DNA of 47,693 nt from Micromonospora gifhornensis (GTDB lineage Bacteria > Actinomycetota > Actinomycetes > Mycobacteriales > Micromonosporaceae): the NCBI RefSeq assembly GCF_016863515.1, contig NZ_BOPA01000007.1, forward strand, positions 1-47,693, given 5' to 3'. Under the pieces are notes generated by a model that had not been told where the DNA came from, ran no database searches, and saw nothing but the letters and a program-made list of their open reading frames with translations. The translations under genes were made by a program, and so were the position numbers. Each line of letters starts with the position of its first letter. The stretch's first letter is position 1. Below, one piece after another: positions 27,653 to 37,320 of the stretch.

Positions 27653-28351
27653 GTGGCCGAGTCAGAGCGGGCTACGCAGGCCGCACAGACAGAGCGGGGT
27701 GCGCAGGCGGGGCGGGTGGGTGCGGGGTTGGCGCACGGTAGTTCGTCGGTGCGGTTGCGGGTGGCGTTGGCGGCCGGGACGACCCCGGATCCGCAGGTTG
27801 TGGACGTGCTTGTCGAGCGGTGCGCGGTCGAGCCGGAGTTCTTCGTGCGCGAGATGCTCACCTGGGCGCTCACCCGACAGCCGGCCTCGGTGACGGTTCC
27901 CAGGCTGATCGAGGAACTGCGCTCGGCGTCCGGGCAGGCGCGCAGCCAGGCGTTGCACACGCTGTCCAAGATCGGGGACCGGCGGGCCTGGCCGGCGATC
28001 ACTCACGAGCTGCTGACCGACGCCGACGACGAGGTGGCGCGCAGCGCCTGGCGGGCTGCGGTCGTACTCGTGCCGGAAGGTGCGGAATCCGGGTTGGTCG
28101 CGGTGCTGGCGACGCAGCTCGGGCGCGGCGAGCGGGAGACGCAGCTGAGCCTCAGCCGGGCACTGGTCGGGCTCGGCGAGGTGATCATGCCGGTGCTGCG
28201 CGCCGCGACGACCCATCCCGACCCGCGGGTACGCCAGCACGCGATCTCCACCGAGCGGCTCTGGCGCGACCCGGACACCGGCTTCGACTTCGCCGTCGAG
28301 GAGGCGAAACGCATCGTCGCCCTCGGCCCGGCCCACCAGGATGCCGGGTGA
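27653..28351 (+). CDS. HEAT-repeat protein
   Basis: The 232-residue protein has an Ala/Gly-rich N-terminus (about 1-30) followed by about five HEAT-like helical repeats, e.g. TVPRLIEELRSASGQARSQALHTLSKIGD, ITHELLTDADDEVARSAWRAAVVLV and VMPVLRAATTHPDPRVRQHA-type units. No catalytic motif is visible; it is probably a protein-interaction scaffold. GTG at 27653 follows a G-rich stretch that may be the ribosome site. It is transcribed with the next gene (21-nt gap), a MerR regulator that itself ends in HEAT-like repeats. The two may interact through these repeats. The function is otherwise unknown. Confidence 0.82.
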   Translation: MAESERATQAAQTERGAQAGRVGAGLAHGSSSVRLRVALAAGTTPDPQVVDVLVERCAVEPEFFVREMLTWALTRQPASVTVPRLIEELRSASGQARSQALHTLSKIGDRRAWPAITHELLTDADDEVARSAWRAAVVLVPEGAESGLVAVLATQLGRGERETQLSLSRALVGLGEVIMPVLRAATTHPDPRVRQHAISTERLWRDPDTGFDFAVEEAKRIVALGPAHQDAG

Positions 28352-28372
28352 CGGGCAGGAGGGAGACGGGCC

Positions 28373-29374
28373 GTGTTGATCGGTGAGGTGGCCCGCAGGT
28401 CCGGGGTCAGTGCCCGGATGCTGCGGCACTACGAGGCGCTCGGGCTGGTGCGGCCGACGGGTCGGACCGGGTCCGGCTATCGGGAGTACGCGGACGAGGA
28501 CATCCGGCGGATCTTCCACATCGAGAGCCTGCGGTCGTTGGGGCTGTCGCTGCGGGAGGTCCGGCGGGCCCTCGACGACCCCGGGTTCGCACCTGCGGCG
28601 CTCGTGGACGACCTCATCCGGCAGACCCGGAACCGCATCGCTGCCGAAACGGATCTGCTCACCCGACTTCGTCGAGTCGGTGCCGCGGAACCCGCCGACT
28701 GGGCGGAGGTGCTCCAGATCGTGGCGCTCCTTCAGGCGCTGCGGTCGGACAGCGCCGGTGAACGTCAACGCGCCGCCCTGTCGCTGCCGCGCGCGGCAGC
28801 GATGCCGGTGGAGGCGCTGGTCGAGGCGGTGCTGAGCGAAGAGGATCCGAACGTCGCCGGCGCCCTGCGCTGGGCGTTGGCGCAGTCGGGCGAGGGTGGG
28901 CTGGCGCTGCTGGCGGAGGGCCTCGACGCACCGACGGCCGAGGTACGCAGACGGGCCGTCGAAGCCATCGCCGAGATCCCGAGCGACGCTGCGACCGTAC
29001 TGTTGCGGGACGCCCTCGCCAACGCGGACCTCGCGGTCGGCCGGTACGCGGCCCTGGCGCTCGGGGCCCGTGGCGTCGCCGACGCGGTTCCCACCCTCGT
29101 CGACATGGTCGTCGAGGAGGCCGGTGACGTCGACGCGGCCGACGCGCTGAGCGTGCTCGCCGGGGAGGCCGCCCTGGCGGAGCAGATCTCCGCCCGCCTG
29201 GTCGAACGCCTCGATGCCGCCGCCGACGCGGCCACCCGTCGACGGCTGGTGGGGGCGCTGGCGGACATTCCGGGGGACACCGCCGCACAGGCCCTCGCCG
29301 ACCTGTCGGCGGACGCCGACCCGGTCGTCGCGCACACCGCCGCGCACCTGCTCCGACTACGCGCGGCGCGGTAG
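28373..29374 (+). CDS. MerR-family regulator fused to HEAT-like repeats
   Basis: The 333-residue protein begins with a MerR winged helix-turn-helix (about 1-70: LIGEVARRSGVSARMLRHYEALGLVRPTGR, then SGYREYADEDIRRI) and a dimerisation helix (about 80-115). Instead of a metal or drug-binding tail it carries about 200 residues of HEAT/armadillo-like repeats (from about 130: NVAGALRWALAQ, EVRRRAVEAIAEIPSDAATVLLRDAL, AVGRYAALALGARG, DVDAADALSVLAGE). The effector is therefore probably a protein or peptide rather than an ion; this is inference. GTG at 28373 has GGAGGG upstream. It ends 5 nt before the convergent giant membrane-protein gene, leaving no terminator space. Confidence 0.88.
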   Translation: MLIGEVARRSGVSARMLRHYEALGLVRPTGRTGSGYREYADEDIRRIFHIESLRSLGLSLREVRRALDDPGFAPAALVDDLIRQTRNRIAAETDLLTRLRRVGAAEPADWAEVLQIVALLQALRSDSAGERQRAALSLPRAAAMPVEALVEAVLSEEDPNVAGALRWALAQSGEGGLALLAEGLDAPTAEVRRRAVEAIAEIPSDAATVLLRDALANADLAVGRYAALALGARGVADAVPTLVDMVVEEAGDVDAADALSVLAGEAALAEQISARLVERLDAAADAATRRRLVGALADIPGDTAAQALADLSADADPVVAHTAAHLLRLRAAR

Positions 29375-29379
29375 AGGCG

Positions 29380-32300
29380 TCAGCGCATGCCCCGCAGCGC
29401 GGTCTGGAGGCGTTCCTGGGCGCGTCGGCGACGCTCGTTGCTCGCGCCGAGGATCAGCAGCAGGAACCCGACCGGGATCAACGCCAGCCAGGGGCCGAGG
29501 CTGAACAGGGCGTGCACCGCCGCGATGGCGGTCACCACCGCACCCACGATGACCGGCGCCTGCTGCTGGCTCATCGACCCGAAGACCAGCACGGCCACCG
29601 CACCGAGCAGCAGCAGCACCTGACGCAGCGTGCTCGAATCCGTGGCCAGCACGATCGCCAGGGTCGGTACGAAGGCGGCCACCAGCGCCGGACCGTACGC
29701 CACCCAGCTGCTCATGTCGGCCCGCTGCCGCAGTTCCAGGACGCCGACCAGCAGGGCCAACGCGGCGAACGGCAGTGTGTACGCCTCGGGCAGCGCCACG
29801 TCGGCCACCCACATCAGGATCCACCAGGCGGTGATCTCGCAGATCACCACCGCCCAGAACAGGATCCGCCGCTCCACCGGTCGACGCCCCGGCCGCATCG
29901 CCGCGACGCCGAGCACCGCGCCCCAGCCGGCCAGCAGCGCGGCGATGTGCCGCGGCGAGTCGAAGGCCAGAGCCAGCGCGATCAGGGCGGCGGCGTGGCC
30001 GCTCCATTCCACAGTGGCGGCCTCCACCCGTGCCTCGGGGCGACGCAGCCGAGGCAGTCGGGCGGCGAAGACCTGCAACGCGGCACCGACCGCGAGCACC
30101 CCGAAGGCGGACCACACCGGCGCGAGCCCGGCCACCAGGCCCACGGTGAGCACGAACAGTTGCGCCATCAGCGAGGCGAACAGCCAGCCGAGGATGCGGG
30201 CCCGCGAGGTGGTGCCGAACAACGCCGCCACCACGCCGACCCCGACCGCACCGCCGAGGCTGAGCAGGGTCAGCTCCCGGGTGGCGAGGCTGCCGGCCAG
30301 GCCCGCCCCGCCGGCCGCCAAGCCGATCAGGAAGACGAGTACCCGGGCCAGCCGCAGCGAACGCGCCCGCTCCACGAGGGACGGTGGCGGCGTCAACGCC
30401 AGTCCCAGCATCGAGATGGTGAACACCACGAGCGCCGCCCGGGTGCTCATCGGCCAGCCACTGCCCAGCGCGATCGGGGCGATCAACAGGGTGATCGCGG
30501 CACCCGGCAGCACCACCGGCACCGCCCGGGAGCGTCGACCGGCGCTGAATCCGGTGGCCGCCAGCGCCGCCGTCGCAGTCAGCAGCAACGCGGTCAGCAC
30601 GTGCGTCGGGTTGACCGCCGCAGCCGGTGGGTCGAGCAACTCCGGTGGTGGCCCCTGCCAGACCCGGCGGAGCGTACGGATCGGGTCGACCAGGGCAGCC
30701 GACAACGCCGGCGCGATGGAGATCACCGCCAACAGGGTCGGCAGAGCGGCGGCACCCAACGCCCCCGCAGCCGGGCTCACCCGCCAGCGGGGACGCAGAC
30801 CGTCGTCGGGAGTCCGCCGGATCGCCCCGTCCAGCAGCACCGTCCAGCGGCGCGGCGGCTGGATCGGATCGGCGGGAGGCTCCGTCGCCTCACGGACCAG
30901 CTCGGCGAGCACCCCGAGCAGGGCAGCCGCGGCCGCGTATACCCCGACCTGCAGACCCAGCGGTACGGCGGCCAGCGCGGTCACCACCGCGCCGCCGACC
31001 ACACCGGCGCTCGCCCAGGGCAGGTACTGCGGGATCAGCCCGCGGACCCCGGCGACCACGGCCAGGCCGAGACTGGTGGCGGCCAGACCGGCGGTGAGGA
31101 TGGCCTGCGGCGGGTGACCGAACTCGGCGGCCAGCGCGGCCGTGGCACCCGGCAACGCCAGCAACGCCGCCCCCACGGCCGCTCCGCCGATCTGCGCCAG
31201 GTGCGGCGGCATCCCCTCGGCCCGGATGTCCTCGACGAAGGAAACCGACATCGAACGGGCCAACGCCGCCACCACCGCACCGATCACCACGACGCTGATC
31301 AGCGCCAGCGCGGTGGTCCACGGGCGGACCAGGCCCGCACCGGCGGCATGCAGCGCGACCACCCCGGCGACGGTGATCCTGGACAGGGCCGCGCGGGGGT
31401 CGACGGAGGCGACGGCCGCCATCGCGAACACGGCGGCGACCATGCCGCCGATCACGACCGGCGACCACCAGGACAGGTCGAACGCGGCCGGGGCACCGAT
31501 GGTGGCCAGGACCGCCGCCACGCCGGCCACGTCGTAGCGCCACGGCGGCGGCAGCAGGATGGCGGCGGCGAGCGCCAGCAGAGCCAGCGCGATGGGGGCC
31601 TGCCAGGTGGTGCCACCGGTCGGTGCGGCCGGCCACCCGCTGAGGTCGCCGTTCCAGATCGGACCGGGGGTCGCCAGGACGCCGACGCCACCGCGCAGCG
31701 CCATCCAGCCGGCCAGCAGGCCGATCAGCACACCGCCGACCGCGAGGCCGAGCACCGGACCGCGTCGCCACTGTTCCGGCATCGCCCGCGCGGCGACGGC
31801 GACCACCAGGACCAACGCCGCGGCGACGGCGAGTTGTCCGCCGGGGGCGAGCACCGTGCCGATCCTCAGCAGCGTGGCGACCAGGGCCGCGGTCACCGCC
31901 GCGGCGGCCAGGTCGGAGCCGTCCATCGTCAGGTCGGAGCGACGTCCCGCGTCGATCGACGGGGCCAGGAAGAGGAGTACGGCGGCGACCAGCAGCAACG
32001 CGCTGACCCAGGCGTCCGCCACGGTGGCACCGGGTGCCCCGAATCCGGCAGCCGCGACCACCAGCGCACCGAGGCCGGCCCCCACCGACAGTGGCATCGG
32101 AATGTGCCGCTGGGACACCTGGACGATCGCGGCGTAGCCGAGCGTCACGCAGACGGCGAGGAAGCTGGCCGCCAGCACCGGCACTGTCGCCTCGCGCAGG
32201 CTCGCCGGAGTCAACGTCGGTTCGCCGTACCGGAGGGCGGCGACGAACGCGGCCACCGCCCCGGGCAGGGCGAAGGCCGCACCGCCGGCCGCCCAGGCGG

Positions 32301-34314
32301 AGATCTCGTCGGCGGCGGCCGGCGCGAGCCGGATCCGAGGGGCGACGGCGATCAGCACGCCGGCCACGACGAAGGCGAGCAGCACGGCGGCGGTCAGCGC
32401 GGGCCGGGCCAACGCCGCTCCGGCACCGGCCAGACCGACGACGGCAGCCGCCACCGCGTGCGCCCGGGCGGCCCGGGTCGTCCGGGCGGACAACCCGATC
32501 GCACCGATGCCGATCGCGGTCAGCACCATCGGCCACGGCGCGACCGACCAGCTCAACCCGAACGAGGCGGGTACGGCGAGGGCAGTCAACGCGGCACCGG
32601 TCACCGCGAACTCGCGGCGTATCTCGGCGGGCAGCGCCACCACCGCCGCCACGGTCAGCAGAAAGGCGCTGGCGGCGAGCTGCCAGCCGGCAGGCCCTGC
32701 GGCGGCGGCCAGTTCGGCCGGGTACCGGTCGAGGTTGGCGGCCCAGGCCGGCAGCGCGGCCTCGACGGGTGCGATTCCGGCGCGCAGGGCGCTGCCGGCC
32801 ACCACCACTCCGCTGACCGTGAGCGCTATCGCGGAGGCCAGTTGTGGGCCGCGACGGGCCGACTCGGGCACCGCCCGCACCACCAGACCGGTGGCCGCGA
32901 TGACCGCCGCGATCAGCAGCAGCGAGCGGCCGGGCAACGCCACCGAGGCGACGCGGCCGAGGGCGCCGATGACGGCGAGGGTGAGCACCCCCGCGCCGAT
33001 GTCGGGCAGCGGCGGGCGGCGCAGCAGCAGCGTGCCGGCCAGGCAGACGGTGGCGGCGAGCAGCAGCACCAGCCCGGCGCCGATCGCACCCGGCACGGTG
33101 GCGGTGCGCAGCAGGGCGGTCACCGCGTAGCCGAGGGCGAGGACGACGGCGACGCCGTGCAGCGCCCAGGTCAGCTCCCGTAGCCCCGGCACCGGCTGCG
33201 CGGGTGCAGCGGCGGGGGTGCCGACGACGGGGTCGATCAGCTCACCGGACTCCTCCGGCGCGCCCTCGGGCCGCCCGTCGGCGGTGCGCTGGCGCGGGGT
33301 GGCCGCCCCAGCCGGTGCGGCATCGGTCGACCCGTCGACGGCCGGTCGTTGCACGGTGACCGGCGAGCGCGCCAGCCAGAGGTCGAGCACGGCCACCACT
33401 GTCAACACCAGCGCCCAACCGGCGGGGCCGCTGATCCGCTCGTATGCCAGCAGTGGCACCACCGGCTGGGCGGCCAGCACGGCGGCGAAGCGGGGAGCGC
33501 GGAGCCGGGTCAGTCCGGCGTACCCGACGGAGACGGCGGCGGTCACCGCGAAGATGACACCGGCGAAGAGGGCTCCGGAGCCGCCGCCGATCCGGTTCAC
33601 CGCCCACAGCGCGTACCCGGCGAGCGGCACCAGCAGCAGTCCCACCGCGGCGATGGTCTCGGCGGTCGAGGTCAGCCCGCGCTTGGTGAGCACCGGCGGG
33701 GCGAGCAGCATGAGGACGGTGGCGAGCAGCAGGATGCCGAGGCGGGTCAGCGCATCCATCGAACTGGTCGCGAGGACGGCGAAGACCACGGCGGCCACGC
33801 CGAGCAGCAGCGCGCCGAGGCCGAGGGGGATGTTCTGGACCTCCCGCGAGGAGGCCTCCGGCGGATGCTCCGGATTGTCGGCGTCCAGCCAGATCGGCGT
33901 GGTCGGCGGCAGATCCTCGGCGCCGTCGGTGGCGCCCTGCCGTGGCACCCGTGGTGGCGGTGGACCACCGTCGCTCGGCTTGCGCCGGGTGGGTGGGACG
34001 GTGCCGGCACCAGGCGACTTGTAGGCCGGTCGGCGGCGCAGCACCCGGCGGGGCCGACCGGCCTGCCGGGTCCGACCGTCGCCGACGTTACCGGCGTGCG
34101 CCAGGGTGTCCCGCTGGAAGATGGCGGCCTGCATCTTGGACGCGAGCTGCCGTTGTTCGCTGGCGATCGCGGCCTCGCGCGCCTTCATCTCCGCGATGGA
34201 CCGCTCGATCTCCGCCAGGTGCTCGGCCCACTGTGGCTGGTGCGCGCCGCAGTGCGGGCAACGGACCGCCGGCTTGATCTCCTGCTGGCACGAGGAGCAC
34301 TGAAAGGTCGCCAC
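29380..34314 (-). CDS. Giant zinc-ribbon polytopic membrane protein with internal repeats
   Basis: The 1644-residue protein has an N-terminal zinc ribbon (C6-x2-C9 ... C19-x2-C22), a short coiled coil (about 30-70), a basic/proline-rich linker (about 80-155), and then more than 30 predicted membrane helices to the C-terminus. It resembles the SCO7613-type actinobacterial membrane proteins; the function is unknown. At least two blocks of about 350 residues are homologous: about 435-795 and about 800-1145. Paired segments are AVPESARRGP/AMPEQWRRGP, PASFGLSWS/PAAFDLSWW, GAALARP/GAGLVRP and FALPGAVAAF/LALPGATAAL. A third, more diverged block seems to follow. The GTG start at 34314 has GGAGGGG upstream. 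Such a zinc ribbon on a membrane protein may bind a partner rather than DNA. Confidence 0.85.
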   Translation of the reverse strand: MATFQCSSCQQEIKPAVRCPHCGAHQPQWAEHLAEIERSIAEMKAREAAIASEQRQLASKMQAAIFQRDTLAHAGNVGDGRTRQAGRPRRVLRRRPAYKSPGAGTVPPTRRKPSDGGPPPPRVPRQGATDGAEDLPPTTPIWLDADNPEHPPEASSREVQNIPLGLGALLLGVAAVVFAVLATSSMDALTRLGILLLATVLMLLAPPVLTKRGLTSTAETIAAVGLLLVPLAGYALWAVNRIGGGSGALFAGVIFAVTAAVSVGYAGLTRLRAPRFAAVLAAQPVVPLLAYERISGPAGWALVLTVVAVLDLWLARSPVTVQRPAVDGSTDAAPAGAATPRQRTADGRPEGAPEESGELIDPVVGTPAAAPAQPVPGLRELTWALHGVAVVLALGYAVTALLRTATVPGAIGAGLVLLLAATVCLAGTLLLRRPPLPDIGAGVLTLAVIGALGRVASVALPGRSLLLIAAVIAATGLVVRAVPESARRGPQLASAIALTVSGVVVAGSALRAGIAPVEAALPAWAANLDRYPAELAAAAGPAGWQLAASAFLLTVAAVVALPAEIRREFAVTGAALTALAVPASFGLSWSVAPWPMVLTAIGIGAIGLSARTTRAARAHAVAAAVVGLAGAGAALARPALTAAVLLAFVVAGVLIAVAPRIRLAPAAADEISAWAAGGAAFALPGAVAAFVAALRYGEPTLTPASLREATVPVLAASFLAVCVTLGYAAIVQVSQRHIPMPLSVGAGLGALVVAAAGFGAPGATVADAWVSALLLVAAVLLFLAPSIDAGRRSDLTMDGSDLAAAAVTAALVATLLRIGTVLAPGGQLAVAAALVLVVAVAARAMPEQWRRGPVLGLAVGGVLIGLLAGWMALRGGVGVLATPGPIWNGDLSGWPAAPTGGTTWQAPIALALLALAAAILLPPPWRYDVAGVAAVLATIGAPAAFDLSWWSPVVIGGMVAAVFAMAAVASVDPRAALSRITVAGVVALHAAGAGLVRPWTTALALISVVVIGAVVAALARSMSVSFVEDIRAEGMPPHLAQIGGAAVGAALLALPGATAALAAEFGHPPQAILTAGLAATSLGLAVVAGVRGLIPQYLPWASAGVVGGAVVTALAAVPLGLQVGVYAAAAALLGVLAELVREATEPPADPIQPPRRWTVLLDGAIRRTPDDGLRPRWRVSPAAGALGAAALPTLLAVISIAPALSAALVDPIRTLRRVWQGPPPELLDPPAAAVNPTHVLTALLLTATAALAATGFSAGRRSRAVPVVLPGAAITLLIAPIALGSGWPMSTRAALVVFTISMLGLALTPPPSLVERARSLRLARVLVFLIGLAAGGAGLAGSLATRELTLLSLGGAVGVGVVAALFGTTSRARILGWLFASLMAQLFVLTVGLVAGLAPVWSAFGVLAVGAALQVFAARLPRLRRPEARVEAATVEWSGHAAALIALALAFDSPRHIAALLAGWGAVLGVAAMRPGRRPVERRILFWAVVICEITAWWILMWVADVALPEAYTLPFAALALLVGVLELRQRADMSSWVAYGPALVAAFVPTLAIVLATDSSTLRQVLLLLGAVAVLVFGSMSQQQAPVIVGAVVTAIAAVHALFSLGPWLALIPVGFLLLILGASNERRRRAQERLQTALRGMR

Positions 34315-34420
34315 GACACCCCTCCACCCACACTGTGGATTCCCACTGTCGCAGCATGCCCAATGCGGCCCCGGAATTCGACACTTGTCGGCGGGTCACC
34401 CCCACAGCTGTCCACCCCGC

Positions 34421-34468
34421 ATCCCTGACCAGGGCACGACGACGGTGGCCGTGGAAGTCAGGTCAGGG
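34421..34468 (-). terminator. Inverted repeat at the end of ugd
   Basis: TCCCTGACC (34421-34429) and GGTCAGGGA (34460-34468) are perfectly complementary and flank 30 nt. The inner arm overlaps the ugd stop codon at 34463-34465. It may terminate ugd transcription before the giant gene's promoter region. Confidence 0.45.
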
Positions 34469-35890
34469 ACGACCCAACCCCCGGTACTCCCACCCCGCCT
34501 GCGTCCACAGCGTCGAGTCGAGGCAGTTGCGGGCGTCGATCACCCGCCGCCCGCCGACCAGCTCACCGAGGACGGTCGGGTCGGCGTTGCGGAAGTCGGC
34601 CCATTCGGTGAGCACGCAGACCAGGTCGGCACCGGTCACCGCCTCGGCCATGCCCGGCTCGTAGGTCAGCTCCGGTACCGCCCGGCGGGCGTTGTCGATG
34701 CCCTGCGGGTCGTAGACGTGCACGTCCGCGCCGGCCTTGCGCAGCAGCGCGGCGACGGCGAGGGCCGGCGCGTCGCGTACGTCGTCGGTGTTGGGTTTGA
34801 AGGTCGCGCCCAACACGGCGATGCGGGTGCCGGACAGGTCGGGGCCCGCGGGCCCGTAGCGGCGGTCGAGCAGCTCGGCGGCGAGGTGGAGTACGCGGGT
34901 ACGGCGACGCAGGTTGATCAGGTCGACCTCGTGCAGGAAGCGCAGCGCCTCACCGGCGCCGAGTTCCTGGGCGCGGGCCTGGAAGGCGCGGATGTCCTTG
35001 GGCAGGCAGGCGCCGCCGAAGCCGAGACCGGCCTGGAGGAACCGGTTGCCGATGCGGGGGTCGTACCCGATGGCCCGGGCCAGTTGGGTGACGTCGCCGC
35101 CGGCGACCTCGCAGACCTCGGCCATCGCGTTGATGAAGGAGATCTTGGTGGCCAGGAAGGCGTTCGCGGCGACCTTGACCAGCTCGGCGGTGGCGAAGTC
35201 GGTGACCACCAGGGGCACCTCGCGGTCCTCGGTGGCGGCCAGGTCGAACACGCCCTTGTGCGCCGCGTAGAGCATGCCGTTGGCCCACTCGCTCTTGACG
35301 CCGACCACGATCCGGTTCGGTCGCAGCACGTCGTCGACGGCGAAGCCCTCCTGGAGGAACTCGGGGCTCCAGGCCACCTCGACCCCGAGGTCGGCGGGGG
35401 AGTGCTTGCTGACCAGCTGCTCGACCCAGTCGGCGGTGCCGACCGGGACTGTGGACTTGCCGACGATCAACGCTTTGCGGGTCAGGTGCTGGGCCAGGCT
35501 GGTCACCGACGCCTCGACGTACGACAGGTCGGCGCCCATGCCGTCGGCGCGCTGGGGGGTGCCCACGCAGATGAAGTGCACGTCACCGAAGTCGGCGGTC
35601 TCGGCGATGTCGGTGCTGAACCGCAGCCGACCGGCGGCGAGGTTGCGCCGCAGCAGTTCGTCGAGGCCGGGCTCGTGGATCGGCACCTCACCGGCGTTCA
35701 GCTTGGCGATCTTGTCCGGGTCGACGTCGTAGCCGAGCACCTCGTAGCCGAGTTCTGCGTAGCAGATGGCGTACGTCGCGCCGAGGTAACCGGTGCCGAG
35801 GAAGGTCACCCGAGGACGGGAGGAACCCGAGGGGGGTGTCACCGCGGCGATGACGGGCATCGGCTGGGTGTTCGGGTACGGGATGGTCAC
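34463..35890 (-). CDS. ugd: UDP-glucose 6-dehydrogenase
   Basis: The 475-residue enzyme oxidises UDP-glucose to UDP-glucuronate with two NAD, supplying sugar acid for envelope polysaccharide or glycolipids. The NAD-binding loop is FLGTGYLGATYA (about 30-41). The catalytic cysteine is C295 in GLGFGGACLPKD. The STVPVGT, WSPEFLQEG and GATFKPNTDDVRDAPAL signatures are intact. The first 25 residues (Pro/Ser-rich) precede the Rossmann fold. GTG at 35890 has GGAGAG upstream. It is divergent from acyl-CoA dehydrogenase across 244 nt. A glycosyltransferase and a mannose-1-phosphate guanylyltransferase lie about 6-8 kb away. Confidence 0.93.
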   Translation of the reverse strand: MTIPYPNTQPMPVIAAVTPPSGSSRPRVTFLGTGYLGATYAICYAELGYEVLGYDVDPDKIAKLNAGEVPIHEPGLDELLRRNLAAGRLRFSTDIAETADFGDVHFICVGTPQRADGMGADLSYVEASVTSLAQHLTRKALIVGKSTVPVGTADWVEQLVSKHSPADLGVEVAWSPEFLQEGFAVDDVLRPNRIVVGVKSEWANGMLYAAHKGVFDLAATEDREVPLVVTDFATAELVKVAANAFLATKISFINAMAEVCEVAGGDVTQLARAIGYDPRIGNRFLQAGLGFGGACLPKDIRAFQARAQELGAGEALRFLHEVDLINLRRRTRVLHLAAELLDRRYGPAGPDLSGTRIAVLGATFKPNTDDVRDAPALAVAALLRKAGADVHVYDPQGIDNARRAVPELTYEPGMAEAVTGADLVCVLTEWADFRNADPTVLGELVGGRRVIDARNCLDSTLWTQAGWEYRGLGRP

Positions 35891-36134
35891 GCCTGTCTCT
35901 CCGCTCGCACTGGCGGCGCGCAATCGCGTCGCGTTCCGCAGCGGCGCCGGGCCGGCGCCGGAGGGGTTGTTTGTTGTGGTTCTGTCATCGCCGAGCGGCG
36001 GCGTACACCGTGATGGCCAAGCCTACGCGCCGGTAACATCGGCTGAACTGTGGTCGCTATCCTTCAGTCTGCGCGGGGGGCGTCCACGTGACGCTACAGA
36101 CTGCTCATGATAGCCGTGAAGGGGAGGGGCCGGC
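35891..36134. other. Divergent intergenic region ugd / acyl-CoA dehydrogenase
   Basis: This region of 244 nt has no ORF. A minus-strand TAGGCT near 36024 and a plus-strand TATCCT near 36059 are possible -10 boxes, neither with a convincing -35. A GGGGAGGGG ribosome site precedes the acyl-CoA dehydrogenase ATG. GCGGCGCCGGGCCGGCGCC near 35940 is a GC-rich inverted repeat. Confidence 0.4.
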
Positions 36135-37298
36135 ATGGCCGCAGAACGGTCGTTCGACGCATATCGGTTGCCCGAGGAACATGAAGCAATCCGGGAGGCG
36201 GTTCGCGAGGTCTGTGTGGCGAAAGTTGCGCCACACGCTGCTGAGGCGGACGAGACCGGTGAATTTCCGAAGGCGTCGTACGACGCGCTGCGCGCCGCTG
36301 ACTTCCACGCCCCGCACATCCCCGAAGAGTACGGCGGCGCCGGGGCGGACGCGCTGGCCACCGCCATCGTGATCGAGGAGGTGGCGCGGGCCTGCGCCTC
36401 GTCCTCGCTCATTCCGGCGGTGAACAAGCTGGGCACCATGCCGCTGCTGCTGGCCGGTTCGGAGGAGTTGAAGCGCCGGTACCTGCCCCCGGTCGCGTCC
36501 GGCGAGGCGATGTTCTCGTACTGCCTGTCCGAGCCGGAAGCCGGCAGCGACGCGGCCTCGATGACCACCCGCGCGGTACGTGATGGTGATCACTGGGTGC
36601 TCAACGGCGTGAAGCGGTGGATCACCAACGCCGGTGTCTCGGAGTTCTACACCGTCTTCGCGGTCACCGACCCCGCTGCCCGGTCGCGGGGCATCTCCGC
36701 CTTCGTGGTCGAGAAGTCCGACCCCGGAGTGAGCTTCGGCGCACCCGAGAAGAAGCTCGGCATCAAGGGCTCCCCGACCCGTGAGGTCTACCTGGACAAC
36801 GTGCGGATCCCGGCGGACCGGATGATCGGTGCCGAGGGCACCGGTTTCGCCACCGCGATGCAGACCCTGGACCACACCCGGGTCACCATCGCCGCCCAGG
36901 CCGTCGGCATCGCCCAGGGCGCGCTCGACTACGCCAAGGGGTACGTCGCCGAACGCAAGCAGTTCGGCAAGGCGGTCGCGGAGTTCCAGGGTGTGCAGTT
37001 CATGCTCGCCGACATGGGCATGAAGCTGGAGGCCGCCCGGCAGCTCACGTACGCCGCCGCCGGCCGCTCCGAGCGCGGCGACGCCGACCTGACCTACTTC
37101 GGTGCGGCGGCCAAGTGTTTCGCCTCGGACGCCGCTATGGAGATCACCACCGACGCGGTGCAACTGCTCGGCGGCTACGGCTACACCCGGGACTACCCGG
37201 TGGAGCGGATGATGCGCGACGCCAAGATCACCCAGATCTACGAGGGCACCAACCAGGTCCAGCGCATCGTCATGGCCCGCCAGCTCCTCAAGGACTGA
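36135..37298 (+). CDS. Acyl-CoA dehydrogenase
   Basis: The 387-residue FAD enzyme introduces the alpha-beta double bond in acyl-CoA during fatty-acid or branched-chain amino-acid breakdown. The FAD/substrate signatures are YCLSEPEAGSDAASM (about 135-149) and QLLGGYGYTRDYPVERMMRDA. The catalytic base is E370 in IYEGTNQVQR, as in short/medium-chain members. Length is normal. The ATG has a strong GGGGAGGGG ribosome site. An electron-transfer flavoprotein gene is not in this window. The exact chain length cannot be told. Confidence 0.93.
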   Translation: MAAERSFDAYRLPEEHEAIREAVREVCVAKVAPHAAEADETGEFPKASYDALRAADFHAPHIPEEYGGAGADALATAIVIEEVARACASSSLIPAVNKLGTMPLLLAGSEELKRRYLPPVASGEAMFSYCLSEPEAGSDAASMTTRAVRDGDHWVLNGVKRWITNAGVSEFYTVFAVTDPAARSRGISAFVVEKSDPGVSFGAPEKKLGIKGSPTREVYLDNVRIPADRMIGAEGTGFATAMQTLDHTRVTIAAQAVGIAQGALDYAKGYVAERKQFGKAVAEFQGVQFMLADMGMKLEAARQLTYAAAGRSERGDADLTYFGAAAKCFASDAAMEITTDAVQLLGGYGYTRDYPVERMMRDAKITQIYEGTNQVQRIVMARQLLKD

Positions 37299-37320
37299 AC
37301 CCGGGCCCACCCCGGCCCCT

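Noticed and set aside
29512..33183. 1223-residue plus-strand open frame opposite the giant membrane protein
   Set aside because: Composition (Gly, Arg, Gln, His) is that of the complement of a hydrophobic Ala/Val/Leu protein; no recognisable domain.
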